This document shows, piece by piece, positions 17,407 through 26,460 of a DNA stretch of 64,000 nt. The stretch comes from Legionella moravica DSM 19234 (GTDB taxonomy: Bacteria > Pseudomonadota > Gammaproteobacteria > Legionellales > Legionellaceae). The stretch is taken from assembly GCF_000423305.1 (NCBI RefSeq), contig NZ_AUHS01000003.1, positions 248,001 through 312,000 of the forward strand, read 5' to 3'. Both the position numbers and the translations under genes were made by a program. How positions within the stretch are numbered: the stretch's first letter is position 1; each line of letters begins with the position of its first letter. Under the pieces are notes generated by a model. The model was not told the DNA's origin. It saw only the letters and a program-made list of their open reading frames with translations, and ran no database searches.

Positions 17407-18327
17407 TTATATCGTATTTTGCATAATCATTTTAATTAATGTCAGCCAATAGTGTTTGTGATTGAAATTAAAGCCGCCTACAACTGGTTGAGCATGATCC
17501 AGATGGGGGAGTAGTACATGATTAATATTGGGCCAAATTAAATCATTCAAGAAAAATTGGCCATCATGGGCGCATGCAGGACGAATCTCATTTAGTCGGT
17601 CATGGAATGAATCAAGCCACAGGGTGGGTTGTACAGACCAGGAAGCCGTTTGAATCACCGGAAAATTAAATTGCTGTTTTTCTACTGTCTTGATGAGCTT
17701 AGGCCATACTCTTGATGTGAGTTCTTCTCCACCCACTCTAGCCCGGATAGCAGACAACATCACCCTTTGCATTTTTTCAGATAAAGAACGGTACCATGAG
17801 TAATTTGTTTTTTGGTGTTCCCCGTGCAAAATGCTTTCCAAAACAAAAGAAGAGCCATAGGCAGTCTGCGACATGATTAACGCATTTGTTTTATTGCGAA
17901 TGTCTTCATGTTCAGTTAATAAACTCAAACATTCCAATCCGCCTCGACTGTGGGCACAGAAAATAAAATGTTCCCGGTTTTGACGATGCTTTAATTGCTG
18001 ATACATCATCTGAACATTGTCTTTGTAGGAGCCCCCTGCTGTTTGTTTCATTATAATCGAGTCGTAACCTAATCGTCTTAATAAATGAGCAGGCTCTTTA
18101 AGACTTTTTAGCAGGTAGCGGCCTAAATAACCTCTGACAAAGACAATCGTGACGTTTTTATTTAATCCATCAAGTCTTTTTTCCAAACTCTTCAATCCCA
18201 AATTCCAAATATCACAAAACTGGTGTGTGATGTTTTGGGAAGCATGAAGCTTCAGGTCAGGTGTGCTTGGAAAATGACTCAAATAATTATCAAATCCCTC
18301 CGGTTTCCATGGTTCTTTAAAAGCCAT
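17407..18327 (-). CDS. Alpha/beta-hydrolase-like protein, last gene of the lipid-type operon
   Basis: The 306-residue protein has a strand-turn-helix with a nucleophile elbow FCAHSRGG (S127). This matches the lipase/esterase GxSxG turn except that alanine replaces the first glycine. Late aspartates and histidines (LPHLDHAQP, NHKHYW) could complete a triad. There is no signal peptide or membrane segment. It begins at TGATG, sharing one base with the stop of the desaturase gene, so translation is coupled. Its substrate is unknown; hydrolytic trimming or release of a lipid product would fit the cluster. Confidence 0.68.
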   Translation of the reverse strand: MAFKEPWKPEGFDNYLSHFPSTPDLKLHASQNITHQFCDIWNLGLKSLEKRLDGLNKNVTIVFVRGYLGRYLLKSLKEPAHLLRRLGYDSIIMKQTAGGSYKDNVQMMYQQLKHRQNREHFIFCAHSRGGLECLSLLTEHEDIRNKTNALIMSQTAYGSSFVLESILHGEHQKTNYSWYRSLSEKMQRVMLSAIRARVGGEELTSRVWPKLIKTVEKQQFNFPVIQTASWSVQPTLWLDSFHDRLNEIRPACAHDGQFFLNDLIWPNINHVLLPHLDHAQPVVGGFNFNHKHYWLTLIKMIMQNTI

Positions 18328-19298
18328 CAGAAATATCTCTTCTCTAACTTAGATACATCTTGAGGAAAAACGACGGGTGGACGAAACACCAGAAGATAAC
18401 GATACCAAAGGGGCTGTGTTTCCTCTTGATTGCTTTTTCGATAGAGCTCTTGCCATGGCATTGCCGGGTGACGGTGATGAGTCAGGTTGTAATTGAAATT
18501 AAGAAACAATGCTCTGATCAACCAAGGCGCTCTGAGATTATAAGCACCCTCAACGACATGAATGGGAGTGTGTAAATGATAAACCCATTGCAAGGTAGAC
18601 CACGAAAAAGCAAATGCACCATAAGCCAACAAGAAAGTCGACCCATGCCAAGGGCCAAAAAATACAACTAAAGCCCAAACAACAAACAAACACCCTCCTT
18701 CAACGCGCATGCGCAACCAATCAGCACGGGTAAATTCCTCAAACGCGGCAGAATAAGTATTAAATCGTTTATCACGAGCTATTTTTTCAGCAAATGAATA
18801 GGGAATAAAAGGCGTTATCATCGGGAACAGGAAACACATAAACCAAATTCCGCCTAAAATGGCAAAATAATATCGTCCTATTTTTCCCCATTTACTTTCA
18901 TCATCGTGAATGAATTCTGCTCTCTCAGCTTCGGTACGGTTTCGGCGATGATGCCCCCAATGTTGTACTCTTAAGAAAGTGGCTGAAGTACCAAAAAGAG
19001 TAGAAGAAAGGCATCCTATTAAATAATTCAATTGTTTATTGTGATGGGCATTTCGGTGGCAAAATTCATGCACCATTGTAAAAACCCCTTGCATGAGCAT
19101 ACAAAATAAAAATACTGCTATTACTCGTACAGCCAAAGGTAAGGAATGCTGATCAATGGTATTCAATAGAAAAAACCAGGCCACAATTTGCAGAGATATC
19201 ACAATCAAATTCATAGAACTATAGCGCCCTAAAGAATCGTATTGCGGCTCAACAGGACTCACCTCATCGATGCCTTCTACCTTATAAGTTCCTTTCAT
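18327..19298 (-). CDS. Membrane fatty-acid desaturase/hydroxylase family protein
   Basis: The histidine boxes of the diiron desaturase family are present: HEFCHRNAHH (77-86), HWGHH near 113-117, and THHRHP near 276. Two pairs of hydrophobic segments lie between them (about 30-75 and 140-240). It should insert a double bond or hydroxyl into an acyl chain at the inner membrane. It is 323 residues long, starts one base after the stop of the upstream gene and overlaps the downstream hydrolase start. The second desaturase-like domain in this operon implies two separate oxidation steps. Regiochemistry cannot be read from sequence. Confidence 0.82.
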   Translation of the reverse strand: MKGTYKVEGIDEVSPVEPQYDSLGRYSSMNLIVISLQIVAWFFLLNTIDQHSLPLAVRVIAVFLFCMLMQGVFTMVHEFCHRNAHHNKQLNYLIGCLSSTLFGTSATFLRVQHWGHHRRNRTEAERAEFIHDDESKWGKIGRYYFAILGGIWFMCFLFPMITPFIPYSFAEKIARDKRFNTYSAAFEEFTRADWLRMRVEGGCLFVVWALVVFFGPWHGSTFLLAYGAFAFSWSTLQWVYHLHTPIHVVEGAYNLRAPWLIRALFLNFNYNLTHHRHPAMPWQELYRKSNQEETQPLWYRYLLVFRPPVVFPQDVSKLEKRYF

Positions 19299-19299
19299 T

Positions 19300-20772
19300 T
19301 TATTTATTTACACTCCATATATGTTGTATTAATGTTTTTCCTGGGCGTTGTTCTGCGTTGGCAAACCTCTTTGGCAACTCATCCCAACTGATATTGCTCT
19401 TGCGATGATGCTCTTGATGATAGTTAATGTTGTAAGGCCAAATAAAAAACGCGCCCAACCAACTTGGCGCCCATGAACAGCTACCAGAATCTGTATCAGT
19501 TGTTCTTTGTGTATGTTCCGCAAAGCTGCGAATCTTCTGCAGCAATTGGGTGACCGTTAAATAAGGAAGAAACCATAAAAACAAGACGTGCATTATTGCT
19601 GTCGGCCAATAGTGATAACCAAAGCCAATCACTGCGAAAAGGAACATAAACTGAATATAAAGGTCGTTATAATATTGGGTAACAGGCAGATTTATATCGT
19701 TATTACTGGAAGTTCGATCTTTAATAAAAAGCCACAACATCCTGAGAGAATTCCAAAGCAATAAATCACCTAATATCTGTTTAAGCAATAAACGGGTGCT
19801 CAGTGCTTGATAGTTCCATGGCTGATGTCGATATAAGTACCGCTTTTCTGGATCATTTTCAGTTCCCAAATGCTGGTGATGGCTAAAATGTAACGAACGA
19901 TATCCGTGAACCGGCATAAAAAAAGGGACTCCAGCAAAGCAGTTAATAATAAAGTCATTTAAACGCTTATTTGAGGAAATCAGGTAATGCACTCCATCAT
20001 GGTAAAGTGCTAATAAGGCATGTTGCCGAGACGCGATAAAGATGATGCCCAATGTAAAAATCGCAGGATGCCAATATCTTATGATGAGCGTCATCGCCAA
20101 TGCTATCAGTGATATCTCGGTCACTAATGCCCCAAGGGTTCGGACATTTAACAATTTTTTTTGTTTTTTTGCATATAAGTAATACATTGCGGTCAATACA
20201 ACAATGGCAGCCAACAGAATTCCAGAAACCACGTCCAAAACAAAATGCTGCTTGGTCAGTAAAGTTGACAAGGCTAGCAAACAAAACCAAACGAAGTAAA
20301 AAACAGAAATTTTGCGCCAAAACGAGGTGACTTCTGGTGGCCTTTTTTGACCAGCAATCATAAACGCTCCGAGGGCGATGGATAATGGAAGCGCCACATG
20401 CCCGGAGGGAAAAGCACACAAAATAGTGTCTTTAGCTTGTAAATAAGCTAAAAAAGAATATTCTGGAGCCGAAATCCGCTCAAACAATCGGGTTGGAACG
20501 AGAGTGTAGATCAGAACATTAATTACCCCACAAGCCATAGCACTATAAAATACTGAAGAAAAACCTGGCTTACCTCTGGCAACCAAAATTAAAACAGGAA
20601 GCAGGAAAAAATAACTCAAGTATATATAAACTGACTGCGGAATCATGGGGATGTATTGATCAAAATTCAGTTCATTAATTACAAAAGGTTCATAAATGGG
20701 ATGATGCGATGCCAATGAATAAAGAATTCCCGTTATCAGCGTATATATAAGAAAATGAATGGTGTATTTCAT
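19300..20772 (-). CDS. PAP2-like phosphatase/transferase fused to a fatty-acid desaturase domain
   Basis: This 490-residue integral membrane protein joins two enzyme domains. The N-terminal half has several transmembrane helices with PAP2 motifs CAFPSGHVAL (122-125 PSGH) and KQHFVLDVVSG (H176, D180). The first PAP2 motif is not obvious, which resembles the PAP2_3/Aur1 group. The C-terminal half carries desaturase histidine boxes HDGVH (258-262), HFSHHQH (295-301) and HQEHH (452-456). It overlaps the upstream GNAT gene by ATGA. A single protein that works on a lipid phosphate or headgroup and oxidises an acyl chain would suit a dedicated lipid pathway. Domain calls are firm; chemistry is inferred. 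Confidence 0.78.
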   Translation of the reverse strand: MKYTIHFLIYTLITGILYSLASHHPIYEPFVINELNFDQYIPMIPQSVYIYLSYFFLLPVLILVARGKPGFSSVFYSAMACGVINVLIYTLVPTRLFERISAPEYSFLAYLQAKDTILCAFPSGHVALPLSIALGAFMIAGQKRPPEVTSFWRKISVFYFVWFCLLALSTLLTKQHFVLDVVSGILLAAIVVLTAMYYLYAKKQKKLLNVRTLGALVTEISLIALAMTLIIRYWHPAIFTLGIIFIASRQHALLALYHDGVHYLISSNKRLNDFIINCFAGVPFFMPVHGYRSLHFSHHQHLGTENDPEKRYLYRHQPWNYQALSTRLLLKQILGDLLLWNSLRMLWLFIKDRTSSNNDINLPVTQYYNDLYIQFMFLFAVIGFGYHYWPTAIMHVLFLWFLPYLTVTQLLQKIRSFAEHTQRTTDTDSGSCSWAPSWLGAFFIWPYNINYHQEHHRKSNISWDELPKRFANAEQRPGKTLIQHIWSVNK

Positions 20773-21812
20773 AGCGTGGCAACCTCCACATAAGGCACAC
20801 GATCATCCAGGTCTTCATGGTTATCGTAATCGACCAAAAAAAGGCGGCCAGCATAGGGAATGCCAGGAAACTCAGCAAGAAGCGAGGCACGTTCATCACG
20901 CTCATGTATTCCAGTTACTAAATGAGTGAACCCCTGACTTCTGGCGCGCCGCAAACAAGCGCGGAGCAAAACTCGATGATCCTCGATGCTGTCAGAGGCC
21001 ACAAAAGCCATGTACACGCTCTTAATATGCTGTCCCGCCTTGGGAAGGCCATAAGACAAAAAATGGTTAAGCATTGGTCTTAACCACCGATAATACCCGC
21101 CATAATGAATCGGAACTGTCTGGCGAAATGAGCTTTGATCCCACAGGGCAGCTACCGCTTTTATTTTAGATCCCTGCCTTAAAATTAAAAAATCGTCCAC
21201 TTTAAAATTTGGAAATTTTCCAGATGTAAAATCAGACTCGGAGTAATAGGGGGCTAATTGCTGTTTATTTTCATTCAGTTTCGCACAAATCTCTGGTAGC
21301 GTATTCAAAGAACCACGCTCCAATTCAGGACAACGCGTTAACTTCCTCATAGTAAATAATAATGGGGTCAAGACTCTGCCATAATCGCGAAATCGGGGAA
21401 ATCCTTTGTAATTTGAGGCAAGAGAAGTTAGTGCGCGCTGATTATCGTCACCAATGACGGCGGTATAATAGGGTATTGGATTGTCATGATGAAGTTTTTT
21501 TAAAAACCGATTGGCTTGCAACAAAGCAAATCCATTTCGTGATGATTTGGCAATTCGAAAATCGGCCAGATATCCTGTTTCTTGTACCTGACCATTGACC
21601 TGACTTAAACGTGTAGCGCGTATACCTGATACTTTGATTGTCCCATCTGTGGTGCCAACAAAAGTCTGTACCTTGTCGCCTTGAGTTTTACCGATATTAA
21701 AGTAATTGGGTTCTCGTGCAAAAACCAGATCTACAGCCCCCTCCATTGGAGTTTTCCATAGATGTCTTCTGAGCAAAGCTTCTTCATCAGGTCCTGCTAA
21801 ATCAAATTTCAT
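20769..21812 (-). CDS. GNAT-like acyltransferase, operon member
   Basis: The 347-residue protein has the fold pattern of a GNAT N-acyltransferase. There is a strand VSGIRATRLSQVNGQ and then TGYLADFRIAKSSRNGFALLQANRFLKKL, which matches the acyl-CoA binding region (motif A analog). A second similar repeat appears to lie towards the C-terminus (YMAFVASDSIEDHRVLLRACLRRARSQGFTHL, split here as a helix-strand unit). No signal peptide is seen. It overlaps GH3 at its 5' end (11 bases) and the PAP2-desaturase gene at its 3' end (4 bases). It could transfer an acyl or acetyl group to an amine made in the pathway. Assignment is from pattern only. Confidence 0.6.
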   Translation of the reverse strand: MKFDLAGPDEEALLRRHLWKTPMEGAVDLVFAREPNYFNIGKTQGDKVQTFVGTTDGTIKVSGIRATRLSQVNGQVQETGYLADFRIAKSSRNGFALLQANRFLKKLHHDNPIPYYTAVIGDDNQRALTSLASNYKGFPRFRDYGRVLTPLLFTMRKLTRCPELERGSLNTLPEICAKLNENKQQLAPYYSESDFTSGKFPNFKVDDFLILRQGSKIKAVAALWDQSSFRQTVPIHYGGYYRWLRPMLNHFLSYGLPKAGQHIKSVYMAFVASDSIEDHRVLLRACLRRARSQGFTHLVTGIHERDERASLLAEFPGIPYAGRLFLVDYDNHEDLDDRVPYVEVATL

Positions 21813-23262
21813 GAGCGATTCTCTCTGCTAAATCAATTGAATGGACCAAGGCTCGAGGCTTGACATCTCCTGGCCGTTGTCCAGCCCTCACACAAGCGTC
21901 ATAATAGCGTTGAGGCAAATCCGGGCAGTAACGAGATTGAACCGGAGCAAGTTGCCCCAACTGACGACAATAGTTGTAATGAAAAGATTCTTGTAATGCT
22001 TTTTCTACTTTATTGGCTAATTCCGAGTCATGAATGCTTTGATGATACAGAGAATAACACGGTGTTTCTCCCCATTGAGGTAGCAACAGAAAAAATGAAT
22101 CATCAGGAAGATGCTTATCAAAAACACTTTGCACAAAACGTTCAGATAATTTTTCCCCACACAGATCACTCATTGCGTCACCCCTCCCTTTAAATTGAAT
22201 ACATAGAGGGGCTGTAACTTCAACTACATCACCCAAGCCATACCGTACAAGACCGTTCCCACTTGTTAACAGGACTTTGTATTGGCCTCCAACAGTTAAT
22301 TCGTCCGCCAGATAGCAACGATCATTATCATCTACAAACTCCAGAAAATGAGAGGTTAAAGCAATGACAGGATCGGGTTGTTCAAACAAAGGAATACTAA
22401 TCACTCCTTCTGTGGCCATTAAGCCCTTAAATTGTATTTCTATTCCGGGAAACAGTATTTTTAATTCCGGAATAAATCGTTTCGCAGCAGCATCTCCCCA
22501 GCAACTGATAATTTTTAAATCTGGCCATAAATCCTGAGAACAGATCCCTTTTGGTAAATACTGCATTAATGAAATCAGAAAAGAAGGGCTCCACACTGAA
22601 ATAAACCGTAAATCCCTGTACCCGGCAAGTTGTTGGATACTCTTGTTTTGCCAATCATCCAGGGGTAATTGTGACACAGCTTCAGATGTCATCGCCAGGT
22701 TAGGCCCGATGAGGCGTTGAGAAAATCTGCCTAAATACTCGCTATCATCCGTAATGCCTATGGGTATATTGCCCTCAGTGTATTGCTTTGTTCTAAGCAT
22801 GGGGCTAATGGACCAATATTGGGATCCTTTCATTAATTCGGGTCTATTCGTGAACAAATCATACATCCAGGCAGAAATCGATCTCCTGAATTCATTCAGA
22901 AAACGATGATTGTATGGAATATATTTTACAGGCCCCGAAGATCCCGAGCTTGTTTCAAAAAACAGAGTTTTATCCGTACTAAGCACATTACTCTGACCTT
23001 TTTTAATTGCTTCAATAGGTAATTCAAAATCTTCATAATCCTGTTTAGGTACCCGATCGCGAAACTCTACAACGCTTTTTATGGATGCATATCCATATTT
23101 CTTACCAAACTGGGTATGTTGGTTACGCTGCAAAAAATCCATTAAAATTCGCTCTTGGGTTTCACGAGGTTCCAGCATCGCCCGTTTAAATTGTTTAGCG
23201 GCAGGTGCATTCATCCGTGTCCACAAGTAATGGCGTACAAATTTTTTATACATTGGAAACAT
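21802..23262 (-). CDS. GH3-family adenylate-forming enzyme (acyl-acid amido synthetase-like)
   Basis: GH3 enzymes adenylate a carboxylic acid and pass it to an amine, usually an amino acid. The ATP-binding signature ETSSGSSGPVKYIPY is present (about residues 103-117), then GYRDLRFISVWSPSFL and the acyl pocket region ISCWGDAAAKR. YGLGDVVEV is the third nucleotide motif, and the C-terminal half is GH3-like. The frame opens at a TTG at 23337, but ATGs at 23262 or 23253 are better starts, both overlapping the end of the upstream GNAT gene (stop at 23246). At about 486 residues it is slightly shorter than plant GH3 proteins. Best known in plants, GH3 is scattered in bacteria; its substrate here is unknown. 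Confidence 0.83.
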   Translation of the reverse strand: MFPMYKKFVRHYLWTRMNAPAAKQFKRAMLEPRETQERILMDFLQRNQHTQFGKKYGYASIKSVVEFRDRVPKQDYEDFELPIEAIKKGQSNVLSTDKTLFFETSSGSSGPVKYIPYNHRFLNEFRRSISAWMYDLFTNRPELMKGSQYWSISPMLRTKQYTEGNIPIGITDDSEYLGRFSQRLIGPNLAMTSEAVSQLPLDDWQNKSIQQLAGYRDLRFISVWSPSFLISLMQYLPKGICSQDLWPDLKIISCWGDAAAKRFIPELKILFPGIEIQFKGLMATEGVISIPLFEQPDPVIALTSHFLEFVDDNDRCYLADELTVGGQYKVLLTSGNGLVRYGLGDVVEVTAPLCIQFKGRGDAMSDLCGEKLSERFVQSVFDKHLPDDSFFLLLPQWGETPCYSLYHQSIHDSELANKVEKALQESFHYNYCRQLGQLAPVQSRYCPDLPQRYYDACVRAGQRPGDVKPRALVHSIDLAERIAHEI

Positions 23263-24022
23263 CACTCTCTTTTTTGAAACAATAGGTTTGTTTGACCTTT
23301 TGTAAAGCCGCCTGGGCTGCTCCCAAATTATTTTCAAATGAAAATTCTGTGAGACAAACTAACTCGTCACCTGACAGATATCCGGGATTTTTTTCAAGGA
23401 AAAAGGCAACATGAGGATTTTTAAGCTTTCTTTCCGGGGGCTGAGCAATTGATTCGTGCAAACACTCTCGAGGCACAAAAGGACGAACTAATCCATTCGA
23501 GTATTCATCAGGAAATTTAATCAGCCCAAGCGTATCGATAAGTTGAGTCTCAAAAGGGGGCGTTTTTTTATCATATCGAGGATAAAATTCTTTATAAAAT
23601 AAAGGTAAAAACATATAAGTTCGATATCCGCTGGAAATGAGATACCAATATAAAGGAACATCCGGTTCTGATAGCTTTAAATAAGCCATAAAATGACTCC
23701 AGGTTTTAGAGAGAACCCCTGAGCCCCAAAAATCTTTTTCAATGATGGTATTGCCACTGAACACCGCACGAACGGGTTTCCCTTGAAAGACCAAATCGTA
23801 CAGCATCATGGTTGTAAAGCCTTGAATGGTGCGGTCGTGATCTTTCATTAACAAGACCCATTGTTTTTCATTGAGATCCTTATCAAAAGTCTCTCTATCT
23901 GTTTTAGAATAATATTTTATGAAAATGTCATACAACCGTTGTCGCGTGTTGTGATCGCACTGCTCGACCAACTCAACAGAACCGTGTAATTTTCCTTCTT
24001 CTATATTTATTTCTGATATCAT
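23246..24022 (-). CDS. GNAT-like protein, second gene of the operon
   Basis: The 258-residue protein shows a weak GNAT pattern: LYDIFIKYYSKTDRETFDKDL, a strand QGFTTMMLYDLVFQGKPVRAVF, and then FSGNTIIEKDFWGSGVLSKTW, where the GSG turn sits at the acyl-CoA loop. The remainder (YWYLISSGYRTYMFLPLFYKEFYPRY) is aromatic. It overlaps the Rieske gene stop by ATGA and the GH3 start, so it is fully embedded in the operon. I would call it a probable acyltransferase, without substrate. Confidence 0.55.
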   Translation of the reverse strand: MISEINIEEGKLHGSVELVEQCDHNTRQRLYDIFIKYYSKTDRETFDKDLNEKQWVLLMKDHDRTIQGFTTMMLYDLVFQGKPVRAVFSGNTIIEKDFWGSGVLSKTWSHFMAYLKLSEPDVPLYWYLISSGYRTYMFLPLFYKEFYPRYDKKTPPFETQLIDTLGLIKFPDEYSNGLVRPFVPRECLHESIAQPPERKLKNPHVAFFLEKNPGYLSGDELVCLTEFSFENNLGAAQAALQKVKQTYCFKKESDVSNV

Positions 24023-25041
24023 AAATTTAACTCTCTTTCGAACACACTAATGGCCTCGTTGTCATCAAGAGTTCCATCAGCTGCATTCTTTCTTAGCGAT
24101 ATAATGTGTCGACCTAACAAATCCGCATTGGTGTGTAAAAATTGCGGGCCGAAACGTTCCGTTTGTTGTCCTATTTTTTTTAAAAGGCGTACATCCTGGA
24201 GAATAACGTGTCGACAATACGCGCGAAGGATGGGTTTACATAACATTTTTGGCAATGGTAAATTCCAGGCAATATGAGTGGTCACGTTGACGATACCTTC
24301 ATCTTGCCTGGTGCACTGAGAAGTAATGAGAAAAGCTCTATTATTTGAAAAGGTATAGTCCACCCGAGATATGGACGGCAAATAAAATGCATCGGTATGG
24401 CGCATTTGAGTGCCTTTGGGAAAAAACAATCGGGGACCAATTCCGGTGAGTACCGGCTCATTCAAAAATTCAGCTTTCACAGAATGTGAATCTTTTGTTA
24501 TACGGGCTTTTACCGCTGTAAGACTACCCTTCCTGAATAAACCTGGATGGACGTATACAGTATGCGGAACATCTAAAAAATTTTCTAAACAGGCAACAAC
24601 AGACGCTTCAAATTGGGTATGCATAAAGAAATGCCCCCATCCTTTTTCACCGTAAAATGGAAAAGAAAAGGGAGGGGATTTAGGGGGTGAATGACCAATG
24701 TATACCCAAATATGTTCTTCTTGCTCGAGGGTGGGAAAACTGTCTATGGATAAGGTTTTGGATTTAAGGGGATCATGGTCGCATAAAGCCGGCTGGGAAA
24801 CGACTTCCCCTTTCCCATTATATCGCCATCCATGATAAGGACATTCAAGTGTTCCCTGTTTAACGCATCCATTTGAGAGCCTCATCCCTCGGTGTAAACA
24901 GTGATCAACCAAGGCCTGTACTTGGCCGATTTCATCTCGGAATAAAACTAAAGTTTTTCCTTCGACAACACGACGGATAGGGGCTTTTTTGACTTGCTTT
25001 GAGGTTGCTGCAATATACCAACCATCGAGAAAAACATCCAT
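24019..25041 (-). CDS. Rieske non-heme iron oxygenase, first gene of the operon
   Basis: The N-terminal Rieske domain has the ligands C48 and H50 in DHCLHRGMRLS and C67 and H70 in LECPYHGW. The catalytic domain has the mononuclear iron motif N154-D157-H160-H165 in CLENFLDVPHTVYVHPG. At 340 residues it resembles the oxygenases of the VanA/phthalate-dioxygenase type that act on one substrate with an outside reductase. No reductase gene is next to it. GGAG precedes the ATG at 25041. It likely hydroxylates, desaturates or demethylates a pathway intermediate. Confidence 0.85.
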   Translation of the reverse strand: MDVFLDGWYIAATSKQVKKAPIRRVVEGKTLVLFRDEIGQVQALVDHCLHRGMRLSNGCVKQGTLECPYHGWRYNGKGEVVSQPALCDHDPLKSKTLSIDSFPTLEQEEHIWVYIGHSPPKSPPFSFPFYGEKGWGHFFMHTQFEASVVACLENFLDVPHTVYVHPGLFRKGSLTAVKARITKDSHSVKAEFLNEPVLTGIGPRLFFPKGTQMRHTDAFYLPSISRVDYTFSNNRAFLITSQCTRQDEGIVNVTTHIAWNLPLPKMLCKPILRAYCRHVILQDVRLLKKIGQQTERFGPQFLHTNADLLGRHIISLRKNAADGTLDDNEAISVFERELNL

Positions 25042-25199
25042 TTACATCACTCCATGTAGGCTGGAATCCCTCATACATCGTCAATCGAGCAGTCATTTTA
25101 AGGCATTCCTTTATAAATCCAGTCAAATTTAGCATATTATTCAATAAAAATAACTTTTTTCAGAAACAGAAATTATTTAATCAGACGTGCATCATGTGT

Positions 25200-26051
25200 C
25201 TATTGAACAACGGCCATGGATTGACCAAAACGAACGACGCTCTCGGCCTTTAATGCTTTATCCCATAAAACATCTTCACCATTGGCAAACAACATCACGA
25301 CTGTTGAACCCAATTTAAAATAACCCATCTCTTCACCTTGGGCATAAAATTTTTTGATATCAATTTGCGAGTAATCAAAATGTTGTGTTTTCTTGCTGCG
25401 CTGAACCACTCCATGCCAACTGGTTCCAATAGCGCCAACAATGGTGGCACCCACCATAACCATAGCCATAGGCCCTGCCTTGGTATTAAAAAAGATAGCC
25501 AGTCGTTCGTTTCTGGCAAATAATTTCGGGACTACTCTGGCCGTTGTTGGCTGAACTGAAAATAATGCCCCGGGAATATAGGTCATGGAAGTGAGTTCTG
25601 CATCAATGGGCATGTGCACTCGATGATAATCTTTCGGTGATAGATAGATTGTCGCAAATTGCCCCTGGGCAAATTCTTTGGCTGTATCGTTGTTGCAAGC
25701 CAAAAGCTCTTGAACTGAATAATAACGTCCTTTGGCCTGAATCAGTGTTCCCTGATCAATTGCGCCTATTTCGCTGATACACCCATCAACAGGCGAGACA
25801 ATATCTGCTGCCGCCATGGGCCTGCATTCTGGCTTTAAATGACGGATAAAAAACTCGTTAAAACAGGAGTATGCGGTCGGATCTTCAATAAGCGCTTCAC
25901 TCATATTGACTTGATATTTTTTTACAAAACGCTGAATTATATAATTTTTTATTGGAACATGCCGTATATTGGCCAAAACACCTGCGAAGCAAGTAAGTCC
26001 TTGTTTAGGAATAATATATTGAGGAACCGTTTTTAATAAATCAAAAGACAT
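25200..26051 (-). CDS. psd: Phosphatidylserine decarboxylase proenzyme
   Basis: Psd makes phosphatidylethanolamine from phosphatidylserine at the inner membrane. It cleaves itself at the LGST motif, seen at residues 247-250 (S249 becomes the pyruvoyl group). The charge-relay D89 (SPVDG) and H143 ([11 protein letters not shown]) are present. The 283-residue length is typical of the bacterial short form. It lies 158 bases upstream of the Rieske gene on the same strand, so read-through into the lipid-type operon is possible but not shown. Confidence 0.95.
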   Translation of the reverse strand: MSFDLLKTVPQYIIPKQGLTCFAGVLANIRHVPIKNYIIQRFVKKYQVNMSEALIEDPTAYSCFNEFFIRHLKPECRPMAAADIVSPVDGCISEIGAIDQGTLIQAKGRYYSVQELLACNNDTAKEFAQGQFATIYLSPKDYHRVHMPIDAELTSMTYIPGALFSVQPTTARVVPKLFARNERLAIFFNTKAGPMAMVMVGATIVGAIGTSWHGVVQRSKKTQHFDYSQIDIKKFYAQGEEMGYFKLGSTVVMLFANGEDVLWDKALKAESVVRFGQSMAVVQ

Positions 26052-26120
26052 ACACCTTACCCACAGATCTTGGAGAGATTCAATAATAACCTAAAGAAGA
26101 GCTGCTTGTCACAAAAACAA

Positions 26121-26416
26121 CCCTTCTCATCACGGCTGTCCCATTAAAAATATGACGTCTTTCCGAGCGTAGCGAGGAATCTCCTGCAAATTGGCACAAT
26201 CTGAATTAATGCATTAATTATCATTACCTTTTAAATCCTATGTTTTTACAAGGAATTTAATGATGTCATCAGAAGATGTACCTGGATTTTTATATCATTT
26301 CGACTGATATGATTTTAATGGCGGCATTTTAATGGGATCGTGCAACCTTGCAGGAGATTCCTCGCTACGCTCGGAAAGACGTCATATTTTTAATGGGACA
26401 GCCGTGCCCTTCTCAT
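26121..26416. mobile_element. MITE-like element with 59-bp perfect terminal inverted repeats and 10-bp target duplication
   Basis: The 276-base element (26131-26406) has ends 26131-26189 and 26348-26406 that are perfect reverse complements over 59 bases. It is bounded by a direct repeat of cccttctcat (26121-26130 and 26407-26416), which looks like a target-site duplication. The 158-base interior has no ORF. The arms read outward cacggctgtcccattaaaa and inward toward gaggaatctcctgcaa. It occupies most of the space between psd and mavQ. It is a non-autonomous element, probably moved by a transposase elsewhere. Confidence 0.88.
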
Positions 26417-26460
26417 CCTGAAGAATCGATAAACAGTATTAACCTCCAGCGCTATCCCAT

